Assembly (NCBI GenBank): GCA_963816925.1
Contig: CAWFMY010000009.1
Coordinates: 124,001-188,000, forward strand
Length of the DNA: 64,000 nucleotides
Source: CAIWHR01 sp963816925
Lineage (GTDB): Bacteria > Pseudomonadota > Gammaproteobacteria > Burkholderiales > Casimicrobiaceae
Direction of reading: 5' to 3'
Part shown: positions 7,877 through 17,015 of the stretch, one piece after another
Layout of the letters: each line of letters starts with the position of its first letter
How positions within the stretch are numbered: position 1 is the first letter of the stretch
Translations under genes and position numbers: made by a program
The notes under the pieces: generated by a model
What the model was told of the DNA's origin: nothing
Database searches by the model: none
What the model saw: the letters and a program-made list of their open reading frames with translations, nothing else

Positions 7877-8554
7877 TCAGGCACTCGCCAATGCCTCCAG
7901 CGCGCCGCGATCGACGATCAGGATCCGCTCGCGTGCGAGGTCGACCCAACCCTTGTCCTCGAACGAACGCAGCAACCGGCTGACGATCTCGCGGACGCTT
8001 CCCAATTCGTCCGCGAGCGCCTGGTGGGTCGCGTGCACCGGATCCTGCCTGGCGAGCAGCAGCGCCGCCAGCCGCTGATCGAGCTTCTGATACGCGATCG
8101 CCTCGACCAGCGACAGCAGTGTCGAGAGGCGTTCGCCGAACAGGCTGAACACATGGTTGCGGAACGCGACGTCGGTCTCGATCAGCGCGTGGAAATCCGC
8201 GGGCGGGACAATCAGCAGCTCGACCTCCGTCTCGGCAACGCCTGACGCCGTGTAGTCCGAGTGTCCGAGCAGGCAGCTGCCGGACAACAGGCAACTCTCG
8301 CCGGGTTTCACGCGGTAGAGCTGCATCTCGCGGCCGTTCGGATATTGCTGCAGCACCTTGATCGACCCCGACAGCACCAGCGGAAAGCCCCCGCAGGGCG
8401 TGTGCGCGTCGAACATGACGGTCCCGGCGGGCACCTTGCGATGGATGCCGTGCGTGACGATGCGCTCGAGCGTGGCCGGCGCGGCGGCGGCGAGCGCCGG
8501 AAAGCGCTCGCGCACTGCAGCGGTCAGTTCGGGGGACACGGTGGAATCCGGCAT
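7877..8554 (-). CDS. Crp/Fnr family transcriptional regulator
   Basis: Cytosolic regulator, 225 aa, with an N-terminal cyclic-nucleotide-binding-like beta-barrel (about 20-140), a dimerisation helix and a C-terminal winged helix (about 160-215). The recognition helix reads EIVSRLL, which keeps the Glu, Ser and Arg that in FNR read TTGAT half-sites. FNR's N-terminal cysteine cluster is absent; three cysteines lie in the sensor domain (PCGGF and CLLSGSC). The signal it senses is unknown. Divergent from the RND efflux genes with a palindromic operator between them, so autoregulation and control of the pump are likely. It could also act at the FNR-type boxes of the cco region. Confidence 0.88.
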   Translation of the reverse strand: MPDSTVSPELTAAVRERFPALAAAAPATLERIVTHGIHRKVPAGTVMFDAHTPCGGFPLVLSGSIKVLQQYPNGREMQLYRVKPGESCLLSGSCLLGHSDYTASGVAETEVELLIVPPADFHALIETDVAFRNHVFSLFGERLSTLLSLVEAIAYQKLDQRLAALLLARQDPVHATHQALADELGSVREIVSRLLRSFEDKGWVDLARERILIVDRGALEALASA

Positions 8555-8586
8555 GGCGGGAACCGGCGGCGCTTGCTTCGCCGCTT

Positions 8587-8602
8587 TGTGACGCAGGTCA
8601 CA
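8587..8602. promoter_or_regulatory. Perfect Crp/Fnr-type palindromic operator
   Basis: TGTGAC-GCAG-GTCACA is a perfect inverted repeat, 33 nt upstream of the regulator start (8554, minus) and 34 nt before the membrane fusion protein start (8636, plus). It satisfies both the CRP pattern (TGTGA-N6-TCACA) and the TGA-N6-TCA core of FNR sites. The position suggests that the divergent regulator binds here. Seen directly; function inferred. Confidence 0.8.
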
Positions 8603-8635
8603 GACGATTCTAGCCCGAACACCTATGGTTACGGC

Positions 8636-9697
8636 ATGAACCCGCGGATGCTTCGTGTTTTCGGCCGGCTCCTCGTGGCGCTGGCGTTGCTGGCGCCCAC
8701 GCCGTCGCTGCCGGCGCAACCCGGCGCGCCGGCGAGCGGCACCGTCGAATATCGCGACCTCGAGCGCTTTGCCACCGCCGAAGGGGTCGTGGAGGCCGTT
8801 CGCCAGTCGACGCTCGCGGCGCAGGTTGCGGGGCGTATCACTGCGTTGCCGGTCAAGGCCGGAGACCGGGTCAGGGCCGGGCAAGTGCTGGTTCAGATCG
8901 ACCCGCGCAGCGCAGCGCAGGCGGAAGCGGCCAGCCAGAGCCAGGTCCGGGAGACGCAGGCCAACCTCGCGAACGCGAAGGCCAAGTACGAGCGGAGCCA
9001 GCGCTTGTTCGAGCAGAAATTCATCAGTCGCGCGGCGCTGGACCAGGCGGAGTCCGAGTTTCTCGCGGCGCAGGCCCAGGCGGCCGGCGCGGCGGCCAAC
9101 GCGGGGCAGTCGGCGACGTCGAAGAGCTACACCACCATCGTCGCTCCCTATGACGGTGTCGTCGCCGCGACGGAGGTCGAGGTCGGCGACATGGCGACCA
9201 TGGGCAAGCCGCTGCTGACGGTATTCGACCCGCGCGAGCTGCGCGTGACGGCGACGGTGCCCCAATCGGTTCTTGCCCAGGCCGACTTCGATGCGCCGAC
9301 GAAAGTCGAGATTCCGACGCTCGCGCGCGAAGTGGTCGCGCGACGCGTTACCGTGATCCCCGTGGCCGACACGCGCACGCATACCACGCGCGTGCGCCTC
9401 GATCTCCCCGATGCCGCCGGCCTCATGCCCGGCCAGTATGCCCGGGCCAGAATCGTGACCGGACGAGCGCGAACCCTCGCCGTTCCCGAGGTCGCCGTTC
9501 TCCGGCGCAGCGAAGTGACGGCCGTCTACGTGATCGACGCCAAGGGGCGCGCCCAACTGCGCCAGGTGCGCGTCGGAGAGACCGCCGGCAATGGCCTCGT
9601 CGAAGTGCTGGCGGGCCTCAATGCCGGCGAGCGCGTCGCGCTCGATCCCGTGCGCGCCGGCATCGAGGCGAGCAGGGGCGGCGACGCACGGTCCTGA
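8636..9697 (+). CDS. RND efflux periplasmic adaptor (membrane fusion protein)
   Basis: AcrA/HlyD-type adaptor that links an RND pump to an outer-membrane channel; 353 aa. It has a signal peptide (MNPRMLRVFGRLLVALALLA), a lipoyl half-motif (AGRITALPVKAGDRVRAGQVL), an Ala/Gln-rich alpha-hairpin (about 95-160), the second lipoyl half (TTIVAPYDGVVAATEVEVGD), then beta-barrel and membrane-proximal domains. The ATG at 8636 follows the operator. Three nt separate it from the pump gene. No outer-membrane factor gene lies nearby, so a TolC-like partner must be encoded elsewhere. The substrate is unknown. Confidence 0.93.
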   Translation: MNPRMLRVFGRLLVALALLAPTPSLPAQPGAPASGTVEYRDLERFATAEGVVEAVRQSTLAAQVAGRITALPVKAGDRVRAGQVLVQIDPRSAAQAEAASQSQVRETQANLANAKAKYERSQRLFEQKFISRAALDQAESEFLAAQAQAAGAAANAGQSATSKSYTTIVAPYDGVVAATEVEVGDMATMGKPLLTVFDPRELRVTATVPQSVLAQADFDAPTKVEIPTLAREVVARRVTVIPVADTRTHTTRVRLDLPDAAGLMPGQYARARIVTGRARTLAVPEVAVLRRSEVTAVYVIDAKGRAQLRQVRVGETAGNGLVEVLAGLNAGERVALDPVRAGIEASRGGDARS

Positions 9698-9700
9698 CCG

Positions 9701-12700
9701 ATGGCGTCCGCCACCGATCCCACGCCAACACCGATCGGCGTCTCCGGCCGCGTCGCGCGCTACTTTCTCGAGTCGCGGCTGACGCCGCTGATTGCGCTCG
9801 TTGCCCTGCTGCTCGGTGCGTTCGCCATTGCAGTGACACCGCGCGAGGAGGAACCGCAGATCAACGTGACGATGGCCAATGTCATCGTGCCGTTCCCGGG
9901 AGCGTCGGCGAAGGACGTCGAGACGCTGGTCGCAACGCCGGCCGAGCAGGTGATTTCGCAGATCCACGGCCTCGAGCACGTCTATTCGGTGTCGAAGCCC
10001 GGGCTCGCCGTCATCACCGCGCAGTTCAAGGTCGGCGTGCCGCGCACCGAAGCGCTGGTCCGGCTCTACGACACCATCAATGCCAATCGCGACTGGCTGC
10101 CGAAGGAACTCAATGTCGGCGAGCCGCTGATCAAGCCGAAAGGCATCGACGACGTCGGCATCGTCACCTTGACGCTGTGGACGGCGGATGCCTCGCGCGG
10201 CGCCTTCGATCTGGAGCAGGTGGCACATGCCATCGAGGTGGAACTGAAGCGTGTCCCCGGCACGCGCGAAGTGACGACGATCGGCGGCCCGGGACGTGTC
10301 GTGCGCGTGCTGCTCGACCCGCAGAGGCTTTCCGCTTTCGGGCTGACCGTCGCGGACCTTCGACACGCCCTCACGGCCGCCAATACGGCATCGCCGTCGG
10401 GCAAGCTCGACCTCGACAACCGTTCCATTCTCGTCGAGACCGGGCAATTCCTCGCCAGCGCCAAGGATGTCGAATCGCTCGTCGTCGGCGTAACCGGCGG
10501 AAATCCGATCTACCTGTCCGATGTCGCCTCCATCGTCGATGGACCGCCGACGCCGGCGCGTTACGTCTGGCTCGGCACCGGACCGGGGGCGGCGACGAAA
10601 GGGATCGATGCGCGCGGGGAGTTTCCCGCGGTGACGCTCGCGATCACCAAAAAGCCGGGTGAAAACGCGGCCGATGTCGCAACGCGCGTCGTTGCCCGCG
10701 TCGAGGAGCTGCGCAACGCCGTGATCCCCGCCGGCGTCGAGGCGACGGTCACGCGGAACTACGGCGAGACCGCGAACGACAAGGCGATGAAGCTGATCCA
10801 GAAGCTTGTTTTCGCAACACTGTCGGTCGTCGCGCTGGTGTTCGCGACCCTCGGCCGACGGGAGGCGGCCATCGTCGGCGCCGCGGTGATCCTGACGCTC
10901 GCCGCGACCTTGTTCGCGTCGTGGGCATGGGGATTCACGCTGAACCGGGTCTCGCTGTTCGCGCTGATCTTTTCCATCGGCATCCTGGTCGACGACGCCA
11001 TCGTGGTCGTCGAGAACATCCATCGCCACCGCGGCCTCGCGCCCGACGCGCCGCTCCTCGCGCTGATCCCGCAGGCCGTCGACGAGGTGGGCGGCCCGAC
11101 GATCCTCGCGACGCTGACCGTGATTGCCGCGCTGCTGCCCATGGCGTTCGTGAGCGGGCTGATGGGGCCGTACATGGCTCCGATCCCGATCAACGCCAGC
11201 ATGGGCATGTTGATCTCGCTCGCCATCGCGTTCACGTTCACGCCGTGGCTTGCGCTAAAGCTCGCGCGGACCGGTGCGGCGAGTGCACATGGGCCCTCGC
11301 GCCTCGACGCCGGCCTCGCAGGCGGGTTCGCCCGGATCCTGGCCCCGTTTCTCGATGCGCGAAAAGGGGACCGCAACCGGCGCCGGCTCTGGCTCGGCAT
11401 CCTGCTCGCCATCACCCTGTCGGTACTGCTCCCCGTCGTGCAATGGGTCGTGCTGAAAATGCTGCCGCAGGACAACAAGTCCGAGCTTCAGGTGGTCGTC
11501 GACATGCCGGCCGGGACGCCGGTCGAAAACACCGCGGCCGTGCTGAGAGCGATGGGCGCCTACGTGGCGACGATCCCCGAAGTGTCCGACTACGAGGCGT
11601 ATGCCGGCACCGCGACGCCGATCAACTTCAACGGCCTCGTCCGCCAGTATTACCTGCGGCAGGAGCCCGAGAACGGCGACCTGCAGGTGAATCTCGTCGA
11701 CAAGCACCATCGCGAACGCCAGAGCCACGAGATCGCGCGCACCGTTCGTCCCGAACTCGAGCGCATCGCCGCGAAGTTCGGCGCGCGGGTCAAGGTCGTC
11801 GAAGTGCCGCCGGGCCCGCCGGTGCTTGCGCCGCTGGTCGCGGAGATCTACGGTCCCGATGAAGGCGGCCGCCATGCGGTCGCCAAGCGGGTACGCGCCG
11901 AATTCGGCCGCCACGCGGAGATCGTGGGGATCGACGATTCGATCGAGGACAGCGCGCCAAAGGAGAGCGTCCGCGTGGACCAGGCGCGCGCGGCCTCGCT
12001 CGGCATCGCGCCCGCGGACATCGTGGGCGCGATGCGCGCGGCGCTCGACGGCGACGACGTCACGATGCTGCACGACGCGCAGGCGAAATACGGCGTTCCC
12101 GTGCGCCTCACGCTGCCCCCCGAGCGACAGGCGAAGCGCGCCGGGCTGCTCGAGATGAAAGTGCGCGGCGCCGATGGCGCGCTGGTGCCGCTCTCGGAGG
12201 TCGTGACGGTGCGCACGGCCGAGCGCGACCGCACGATTCATCACAAGGACCTGCTGCCCGTGTCCTACGTCATCGGCGACGTGGCAGGCAAGATCGACAG
12301 CCCGCTCTACGGCATGTTCGCCGCACGCGGCGCGCTCGCGGGCGCCGAGCTTCCGCAGGGTGGCCGCCTGGGCGAATACTTCATCCGCCAGCCGACGGAC
12401 CCGTATCGCGAGTACGCGCTCAAGTGGGACGGCGAGTGGCAGATCACCTACGAGACCTTCCGCGACATGGGCATGGCCTATGCGGTCGGACTCGTGCTGA
12501 TCTACCTGCTGGTGGTGGCGCAGTTCGGGTCGTACGTGACGCCGCTCGTCATCATGGCGCCGATTCCCCTGACGGTCATCGGCGTGATGCCGGGCCACGC
12601 GCTGCTCGGCGCGCAGTTCACGGCGACCTCGATGATCGGGATGATCGCGCTCGCCGGCATCATCGTGCGCAATTCGATCCTGCTCGTCGACTTCATCAAC

Positions 12701-12940
12701 CTGCAGCTCGCCCGCGGCGTCCCGTTCGCGCAGGCGGTCGTCGATTCGGCCGCGGCGCGGGCGAAGCCGATCGCGCTGACCGGCGCCGCGGCGATGCTGG
12801 GCGCGCTCTTCATCCTCGACGACCCCATCTTCAACGGCCTCGCCATCGCCCTCATCTTCGGCATCCTCGTGTCGACGCTGCTCACGCTCGTCGTCATTCC
12901 GCTGCTGTATTTCGCCGTGAACCGGAAGCGTTTCGCGTGA
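9701..12940 (+). CDS. RND family efflux transporter permease
   Basis: Proton-driven inner-membrane pump of the AcrB/HAE superfamily; 1079 aa, one unbroken frame. It has the usual twofold layout: TM1 near the N-terminus, a large periplasmic loop, TM2-7 with the motif GILVDDAIVVVENIHRH, a second large loop, and TM8-12 with IALAGIIVRNSILLVDF. The sequence PREEEPQINVTMANVIVPFPGAS at the start of the first loop is typical of the family. Co-transcribed with its adaptor and probably with the two small genes downstream. Substrate range cannot be predicted. Confidence 0.95.
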   Translation: MASATDPTPTPIGVSGRVARYFLESRLTPLIALVALLLGAFAIAVTPREEEPQINVTMANVIVPFPGASAKDVETLVATPAEQVISQIHGLEHVYSVSKPGLAVITAQFKVGVPRTEALVRLYDTINANRDWLPKELNVGEPLIKPKGIDDVGIVTLTLWTADASRGAFDLEQVAHAIEVELKRVPGTREVTTIGGPGRVVRVLLDPQRLSAFGLTVADLRHALTAANTASPSGKLDLDNRSILVETGQFLASAKDVESLVVGVTGGNPIYLSDVASIVDGPPTPARYVWLGTGPGAATKGIDARGEFPAVTLAITKKPGENAADVATRVVARVEELRNAVIPAGVEATVTRNYGETANDKAMKLIQKLVFATLSVVALVFATLGRREAAIVGAAVILTLAATLFASWAWGFTLNRVSLFALIFSIGILVDDAIVVVENIHRHRGLAPDAPLLALIPQAVDEVGGPTILATLTVIAALLPMAFVSGLMGPYMAPIPINASMGMLISLAIAFTFTPWLALKLARTGAASAHGPSRLDAGLAGGFARILAPFLDARKGDRNRRRLWLGILLAITLSVLLPVVQWVVLKMLPQDNKSELQVVVDMPAGTPVENTAAVLRAMGAYVATIPEVSDYEAYAGTATPINFNGLVRQYYLRQEPENGDLQVNLVDKHHRERQSHEIARTVRPELERIAAKFGARVKVVEVPPGPPVLAPLVAEIYGPDEGGRHAVAKRVRAEFGRHAEIVGIDDSIEDSAPKESVRVDQARAASLGIAPADIVGAMRAALDGDDVTMLHDAQAKYGVPVRLTLPPERQAKRAGLLEMKVRGADGALVPLSEVVTVRTAERDRTIHHKDLLPVSYVIGDVAGKIDSPLYGMFAARGALAGAELPQGGRLGEYFIRQPTDPYREYALKWDGEWQITYETFRDMGMAYAVGLVLIYLLVVAQFGSYVTPLVIMAPIPLTVIGVMPGHALLGAQFTATSMIGMIALAGIIVRNSILLVDFINLQLARGVPFAQAVVDSAAARAKPIALTGAAAMLGALFILDDPIFNGLAIALIFGILVSTLLTLVVIPLLYFAVNRKRFA

Positions 12941-12966
12941 ACGGCGCCCAACCTGGAGAACTCGCA

Positions 12967-13173
12967 ATGGACACCAACAGAATGATCCGCATCTTCGCCG
13001 GCGCATTCGTGCTGATCTCGCTCGCGCTCGGCGCGCCCGCAAGCCCGCTGTTCGTGAACGCCAACTGGCTCTGGTTCACCGTCTTCGTCGGCGCGAACCT
13101 GTTCCAGAGCGGCTTCACGCAATTCTGCCCGCTCGAGATCGTCCTGAAGCGCTTCGGCGTCCGCGAGGCCTGA
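12967..13173 (+). CDS. DUF2892 / YgaP-type small membrane protein
   Basis: 68 aa. A short amphipathic start (MDTNRMIRIFAG) leads into two membrane helices and ends CPLEIVLKRFGV, the form of the YgaP-like transmembrane domain (DUF2892) without the rhodanese domain. Start chosen at 12967 with GGAG 10 nt upstream. It follows the RND gene by 26 nt and precedes the AhpD-like gene by 4 nt. In E. coli this membrane domain is fused to a rhodanese; here it stands alone and its role is unknown. Confidence 0.85.
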   Translation: MDTNRMIRIFAGAFVLISLALGAPASPLFVNANWLWFTVFVGANLFQSGFTQFCPLEIVLKRFGVREA

Positions 13174-13177
13174 CGCC

Positions 13178-13525
13178 ATGCCCAAGGTGTTTCGCGAGAT
13201 TACGCGCTCGCTCTCGCCGTCGTTGCGCAAGCTCCGCGCCGATATTCCCGATACGATGAAAGGATTCGACGCGATGGCCGGCGCCGCGCTGTGCGACGGC
13301 GCGCTGTCGGAGAAGACCAAGGAATTGATCGCGCTGGCGCTGGGTGTCGCCGCGCACTGCGACGGCTGCCTGGGATTCCACGTCAAGGCGCTCGCGCGGC
13401 TCGGCGCGACCCGCGCCGAGGTCGAGGAAGCGCTCGGCGTGGCGATCTACATGGGTGGCGGGCCGGCGCTGATGTACGCCGCGGACGCGCTGGCGGCCTA
13501 CGAGGAGTTTGCGGCCCCGGCTTGA
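13178..13525 (+). CDS. AhpD-like carboxymuconolactone decarboxylase family protein
   Basis: 115 aa, all-helical CMD/AhpD fold. The redox motif is intact: KELIALALGVAAHCDGCLGFH gives E-x(n)-CxxC-xxx-H, as in alkylhydroperoxidase-like proteins. Most such proteins reduce peroxides or relay electrons from thiols; the specific partner is not evident, and no ahpC lies in the window. Last gene of the RND-DUF2892 run. Confidence 0.85.
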   Translation: MPKVFREITRSLSPSLRKLRADIPDTMKGFDAMAGAALCDGALSEKTKELIALALGVAAHCDGCLGFHVKALARLGATRAEVEEALGVAIYMGGGPALMYAADALAAYEEFAAPA

Positions 13526-13568
13526 CCGACCCTCGACGTGCCGGGGGCGGACCCGCGGCCATTCGCGG

Positions 13569-13574
13569 TACAAT
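13569..13574 (+). promoter_or_regulatory. -10 element of the proS promoter
   Basis: TACAAT lies 27 nt before the GTG start of proS, with a start point expected near 13581. No convincing -35 hexamer is visible. Confidence 0.4.
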
Positions 13575-13600
13575 CCGTTTTTCCCAACAAAAACAGCGCC

Positions 13601-15341
13601 GTGCGCGTCAGCCGCTATTTTCTCGCCACGTTGAAGGAAGCCCCCGCCGAGGCGGAGCTCGCGAGCCATCGCCTGATGCTGCGGGCGGGGATGATCAAGC
13701 GCCTCGCCGCCGGCATCTACACGTGGCTGCCGCTCGGCCTGCGCGTGCTGCGCAAGGTCGAGGCGATCGTCCGCGAGGAAATGAACCGGGCCGGCGCCAT
13801 CGAGTTGCTGATGCCCGTCGTGCAGCCCGCGGAGCTGTGGCAGGAAACCGGGCGGTGGGGCAAGTACGGGCCGGAACTGCTGCGCCTCAAGGACCGTCAC
13901 GAGCGCGATTTCATCTTCCAGCCGACCTCCGAGGAGGTCATCACCGACATCGCGCGCAAGGACCTGCGAAGCTACAAGCAGCTGCCGATCAATTTCTACC
14001 ACATCCAGACCAAGTTCCGCGACGAGATCCGGCCGCGCTTCGGCGTGATGCGCTCGCGCGAGTTCGTGATGAAGGACGCGTACTCGTTCGACGTCGACCA
14101 GCCCGCGATGCTGAAGTCGTACCAGGCGATGTACGACGCCTACGCCCGGATCTTCACGCGAATGGGCCTCACGTTCCGCGCGGTCGCGCGCCGACACGGG
14201 CCAGATCGGCGGCAGCGCGTCGCACGAGTTCCAGGTGCTGGCGGACTCCGGCGAGGACGCCATCGCCTGGTGTCCCGCTTCCGACTACGCGGCGAACGTC
14301 GAGCTCGCCGAGGCGCTCGCCCCGGCGCCGTCGCGCGCCCCCGCGGCGGAGCCCATGCAGAAGGTGCCCACGCCCGGCAAGGAGACCTGCGAGGAGGTCG
14401 CGGAGCTCCTCGGCCTGCCGCTGAAGCGCACCGTCAAGTGCATCATGCTGGCGACCGACACCGAGGGTCAGCCCGCGAAGGTCTGGATGCTGCTGATCCG
14501 CGGCGACCACGCGCTGAACGAGATCAAGACCAGCAAGATCGCGGGACTCGAAAAATTCCGCTGGGCGAGCGAAGGCGAAATCGTCGCGGCGACCGGCTGC
14601 CGGCCCGGCTACCTCGGGCCCGTCGGCATCCCGAAGGAGATCAGGCTCGTCGTCGATCGCGCCGTCGCGGTCATGGCGGACTTCGTCTGCGGCGCGAACC
14701 TGCCGGACTACCACCTCTCCGGCGTCAACTTCGGCCGCGACTGCCGCGAGCCGGACACGGTCGCCGACATCCGCAACGTCGTCGCCGGCGATCCGTCGCC
14801 GGATGGCAAGGGAACCCTCGAAATCCTGCGCGGCATCGAGGTCGGGCATGTCTTCGCGCTGGGCACCCGGTATTCGCAGGACATGAATGCAACCTATCTC
14901 GACGCCCAAGGTCAGAGTCGGTTGATCGAGATGGGCTGCTACGGGATCGGCATTACCCGTGTCGTCGCCGCGGCGATCGAGCAGAACCACGACGCCAAAG
15001 GGATCGCCTGGCCGGAGCCGCTGGCGCCGTTCGCGGTGGCGATCGCGCCGGTCGGCTACGACCGCAGCGAGGCCGTCAAGTCCCTGGCCGACCGGCTGCA
15101 CGACGAGCTCGAGGCGGCCGGCGTCGAGGTGCTGCTGGACGACCGCGGCGAGCGCCCTGGCGTGATGTTTGCAGACATGGAGTTGATCGGCATTCCGCAC
15201 CGCATTACGATCGGCGACCGCGGCCTCAAGGACGGCAACGTCGAATACCAGGCGCGCAGAGCGGCAGAAGCGAACGCGGCGCCCATTCCGGTGCCGGTTG
15301 CCGATATCGGTGCGTTCATCAGAAGGAAGCTTTCGGCATGA
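13601..15341 (+). CDS. proS: Prolyl-tRNA synthetase (one frameshift at about 14189)
   Basis: Class II aminoacyl-tRNA synthetase that charges tRNA-Pro; bacterial form with an editing insertion. It starts at GTG 13601 (VRVSRYFLATLKEAP). Motif 1 and motif 2 regions are seen (FIFQPTSEEV, FRDEIRPRFGVMRSREF), then the YbaK-like editing domain (about residues 230-400), then GCYGIGITRVVAAAIEQ and a C-terminal anticodon-binding domain. One extra C near 14189, in CGCGCGCC, shifts the frame between FRAVA and ADTGQIGGSASHEF; removing it restores the family sequence. proS is essential, so an assembly error is more likely than a pseudogene. The stop overlaps the next gene by 4 nt. Confidence 0.93.
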
Positions 15342-16000
15342 CGTTTTATGGCACTTGGGGACGCTTCGCCGGCAGGGTCGGGGCCATGGCGCTCGCGCTG
15401 GCGCCGTTGTCGGCACACGCCGGAACGCAGGTCGAGGAGCGCCTCGCGCCTTCGGTCGTCACCGTGATGTCGAGCGCGATCTCGGACCAGCCAGTGCCGG
15501 TCGACTACGGCAATCGGCCCGACCTGCGGCCGTGGATGGACGAGATGTCGCGGCGCCTTGCGCCGAAGGTCGCGGACGGCCGCTCCCGCGAGGAATTCCT
15601 GGCCACGGTGCATTACGAAGCGACCCGCGCGGGACTCGATCCGCAGCTCGTGCTCGGCGTCATCCAGTACGAGAGCGCCTTCCGCAAGTACGCGATTTCG
15701 AGCGCGGGCGCGCGGGGCTACATGCAGGTGATGCCGTTCTGGACCGGGCTCATCGGCAGCGGCGACAACCACAACCTTTTCCATCTGCGGACGAACCTGC
15801 GCTACGGCTGCGTGATCCTGCGGCATTACCTCGACGTCGAGGACGGCGACGTCTATCGCGCGCTCGGCCGCTACAACGGCAGCCTCGGGCGCCCCGAATA
15901 CCCGACCGGCGTCATGGCGGCGGTGAACCGCAACTGGCAATTCGCGCCGGCGCAGGCGAAGGCCCTTCCCGTCACCGCGTCGCTCACCGTTCCGCGTTGA
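15338..16000 (+). CDS. Lytic transglycosylase (SLT domain)
   Basis: Periplasmic murein lytic transglycosylase, 220 aa. Signal peptide ends near LSAHAG (about residue 28). The SLT fold covers about 85-200: catalytic Glu in GVIQYESAFRKYA, then SSAGARGYMQVMPFW, a family signature, and GRYNGSLGRPEYP near the end. The ATG at 15338 overlaps the proS stop (ATGA), so translation may be coupled. Shorter than Slt70 and without a LysM or binding domain. Confidence 0.92.
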   Translation: MTFYGTWGRFAGRVGAMALALAPLSAHAGTQVEERLAPSVVTVMSSAISDQPVPVDYGNRPDLRPWMDEMSRRLAPKVADGRSREEFLATVHYEATRAGLDPQLVLGVIQYESAFRKYAISSAGARGYMQVMPFWTGLIGSGDNHNLFHLRTNLRYGCVILRHYLDVEDGDVYRALGRYNGSLGRPEYPTGVMAAVNRNWQFAPAQAKALPVTASLTVPR

Positions 16001-16944
16001 ACGCAACACCGCGCTCGTACCGCGGCCGCTTCGCTCCCTCCCCCACCGGCCCGCTCCATTTCGGCTCGCTGATCGCCGCCGTCGCGAGCTACTGCGACGC
16101 GCGCGCCGCCGGCGGCGAATGGCTCGTGCGCATCGAGGACATCGACCTGCCGCGCGCGCGCCCCGGCGCCGAGCGCGCGATCATGAACGCGCTCGAGCGC
16201 TACGGGTTCGCGTGGGACGGGCCGGTCGTCCGGCAATCGGAGCGCACCGCGTTGTACGAGGACGCGCAGGACAAGCTGCGCCGCGAGGGCCACGTCTACG
16301 CGTGCGCCTGCACGCGGCGGGAACTCGAATCGGCGCCCCTCGGCGCCGGCGGCGAGCGCGTCTATCCGGGCACCTGCCGCGACGGCGTCCCCGCCGATCG
16401 GAATGGACGAAGCGCCCGCGCGTGGCGCCTGCGCGTCGGCGCGTCGCGCATTGCGTGGCGCGATCGACTGCAAGGACCGCAGGCGCAGGACCTCGCGCGC
16501 GATGTCGGCGATTTCGTCGTGCAGCGCGCCGACGGCCTGTTCGCGTATCAGCTGGCGGTGGTCGTCGACGACGAAGTTCAGGGAATCACGGATATCGTCC
16601 GCGGCGCCGACCTCATGGCGTCGACGGCGCGCCAGATCCTGCTGCAGCGACGGCTCGCGCACGCAACGCCGTCGTACCTCCACGTGCCGATCGCGATCGA
16701 CGCGCACGGCGAAAAACTCTCGAAGCAGACGCGCGCGGCGCCGCTGCCCACGGTCCCGCTTCCGGCGCTCGTCGCGGCGTGGCGCTTTCTCGAGCAGCCG
16801 CTGCCGCCGGGCTCGGGCATGCCGGCGACGATCGCCGAGTTCTGGCAGTGGGCACTGTGCGCATGGGCTCCGGCGCGGCTGCCGCCCGTCGCGATGCTTC
16901 CGGCCCCGGCGGCGTTCCGGCCGGACGCATCCGGCAGCGTATAA
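15997..16944 (+). CDS. gluQ: Glutamyl-Q tRNA(Asp) synthetase
   Basis: Paralogue of the GluRS catalytic core that attaches glutamate to queuosine-34 of tRNA-Asp; 315 aa, without an anticodon-binding domain. HIGH-type motif in RFAPSPTGPLHFGS, EDIDLPRARPG, a zinc-site region (CACTRREL and YPGTCR), and the KMSKS equivalent EKLSKQTR. The probable start is TTG 15997, overlapping the preceding stop as TTGA and placing the HIGH motif at the usual distance from the N-terminus. It agrees with the queuosine gene queG at 32.4 kb. Confidence 0.93.
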   Translation: MNATPRSYRGRFAPSPTGPLHFGSLIAAVASYCDARAAGGEWLVRIEDIDLPRARPGAERAIMNALERYGFAWDGPVVRQSERTALYEDAQDKLRREGHVYACACTRRELESAPLGAGGERVYPGTCRDGVPADRNGRSARAWRLRVGASRIAWRDRLQGPQAQDLARDVGDFVVQRADGLFAYQLAVVVDDEVQGITDIVRGADLMASTARQILLQRRLAHATPSYLHVPIAIDAHGEKLSKQTRAAPLPTVPLPALVAAWRFLEQPLPPGSGMPATIAEFWQWALCAWAPARLPPVAMLPAPAAFRPDASGSV

Positions 16945-16945
16945 T
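16940..16945 (+). promoter_or_regulatory. -10 element upstream of the BPH protease gene
   Basis: A consensus TATAAT overlaps the gluQ stop codon, 71 nt before the protease start. No clear -35 is seen, so an internal promoter is possible but unproven. Confidence 0.35.
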
Positions 16946-17015
16946 GCTCGGTTCTTTGCGCGACGCGGCCACGATTTCGCGGCGCCTTCACCTTCGACCC
17001 GCATACTTCGCTTCC

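Noticed and set aside
8555..11029. Minus-strand upstream extension of the Crp/Fnr frame opposite the RND genes (1050 codons in all)
   Set aside because: Only the last 225 codons, starting at 8554, encode a recognisable protein; the rest is the shadow of the adaptor and pump genes.
11255..13042. Minus-strand open frame of 595 codons opposite the RND pump
   Set aside because: Arg- and His-rich shadow without domain-like sequence; the pump frame is intact and family-like.
14180..14240. Programmed ribosomal frameshift in proS
   Set aside because: No slippery heptamer; a single extra C in a CG run explains it and similar one-base shifts occur in many other genes here.
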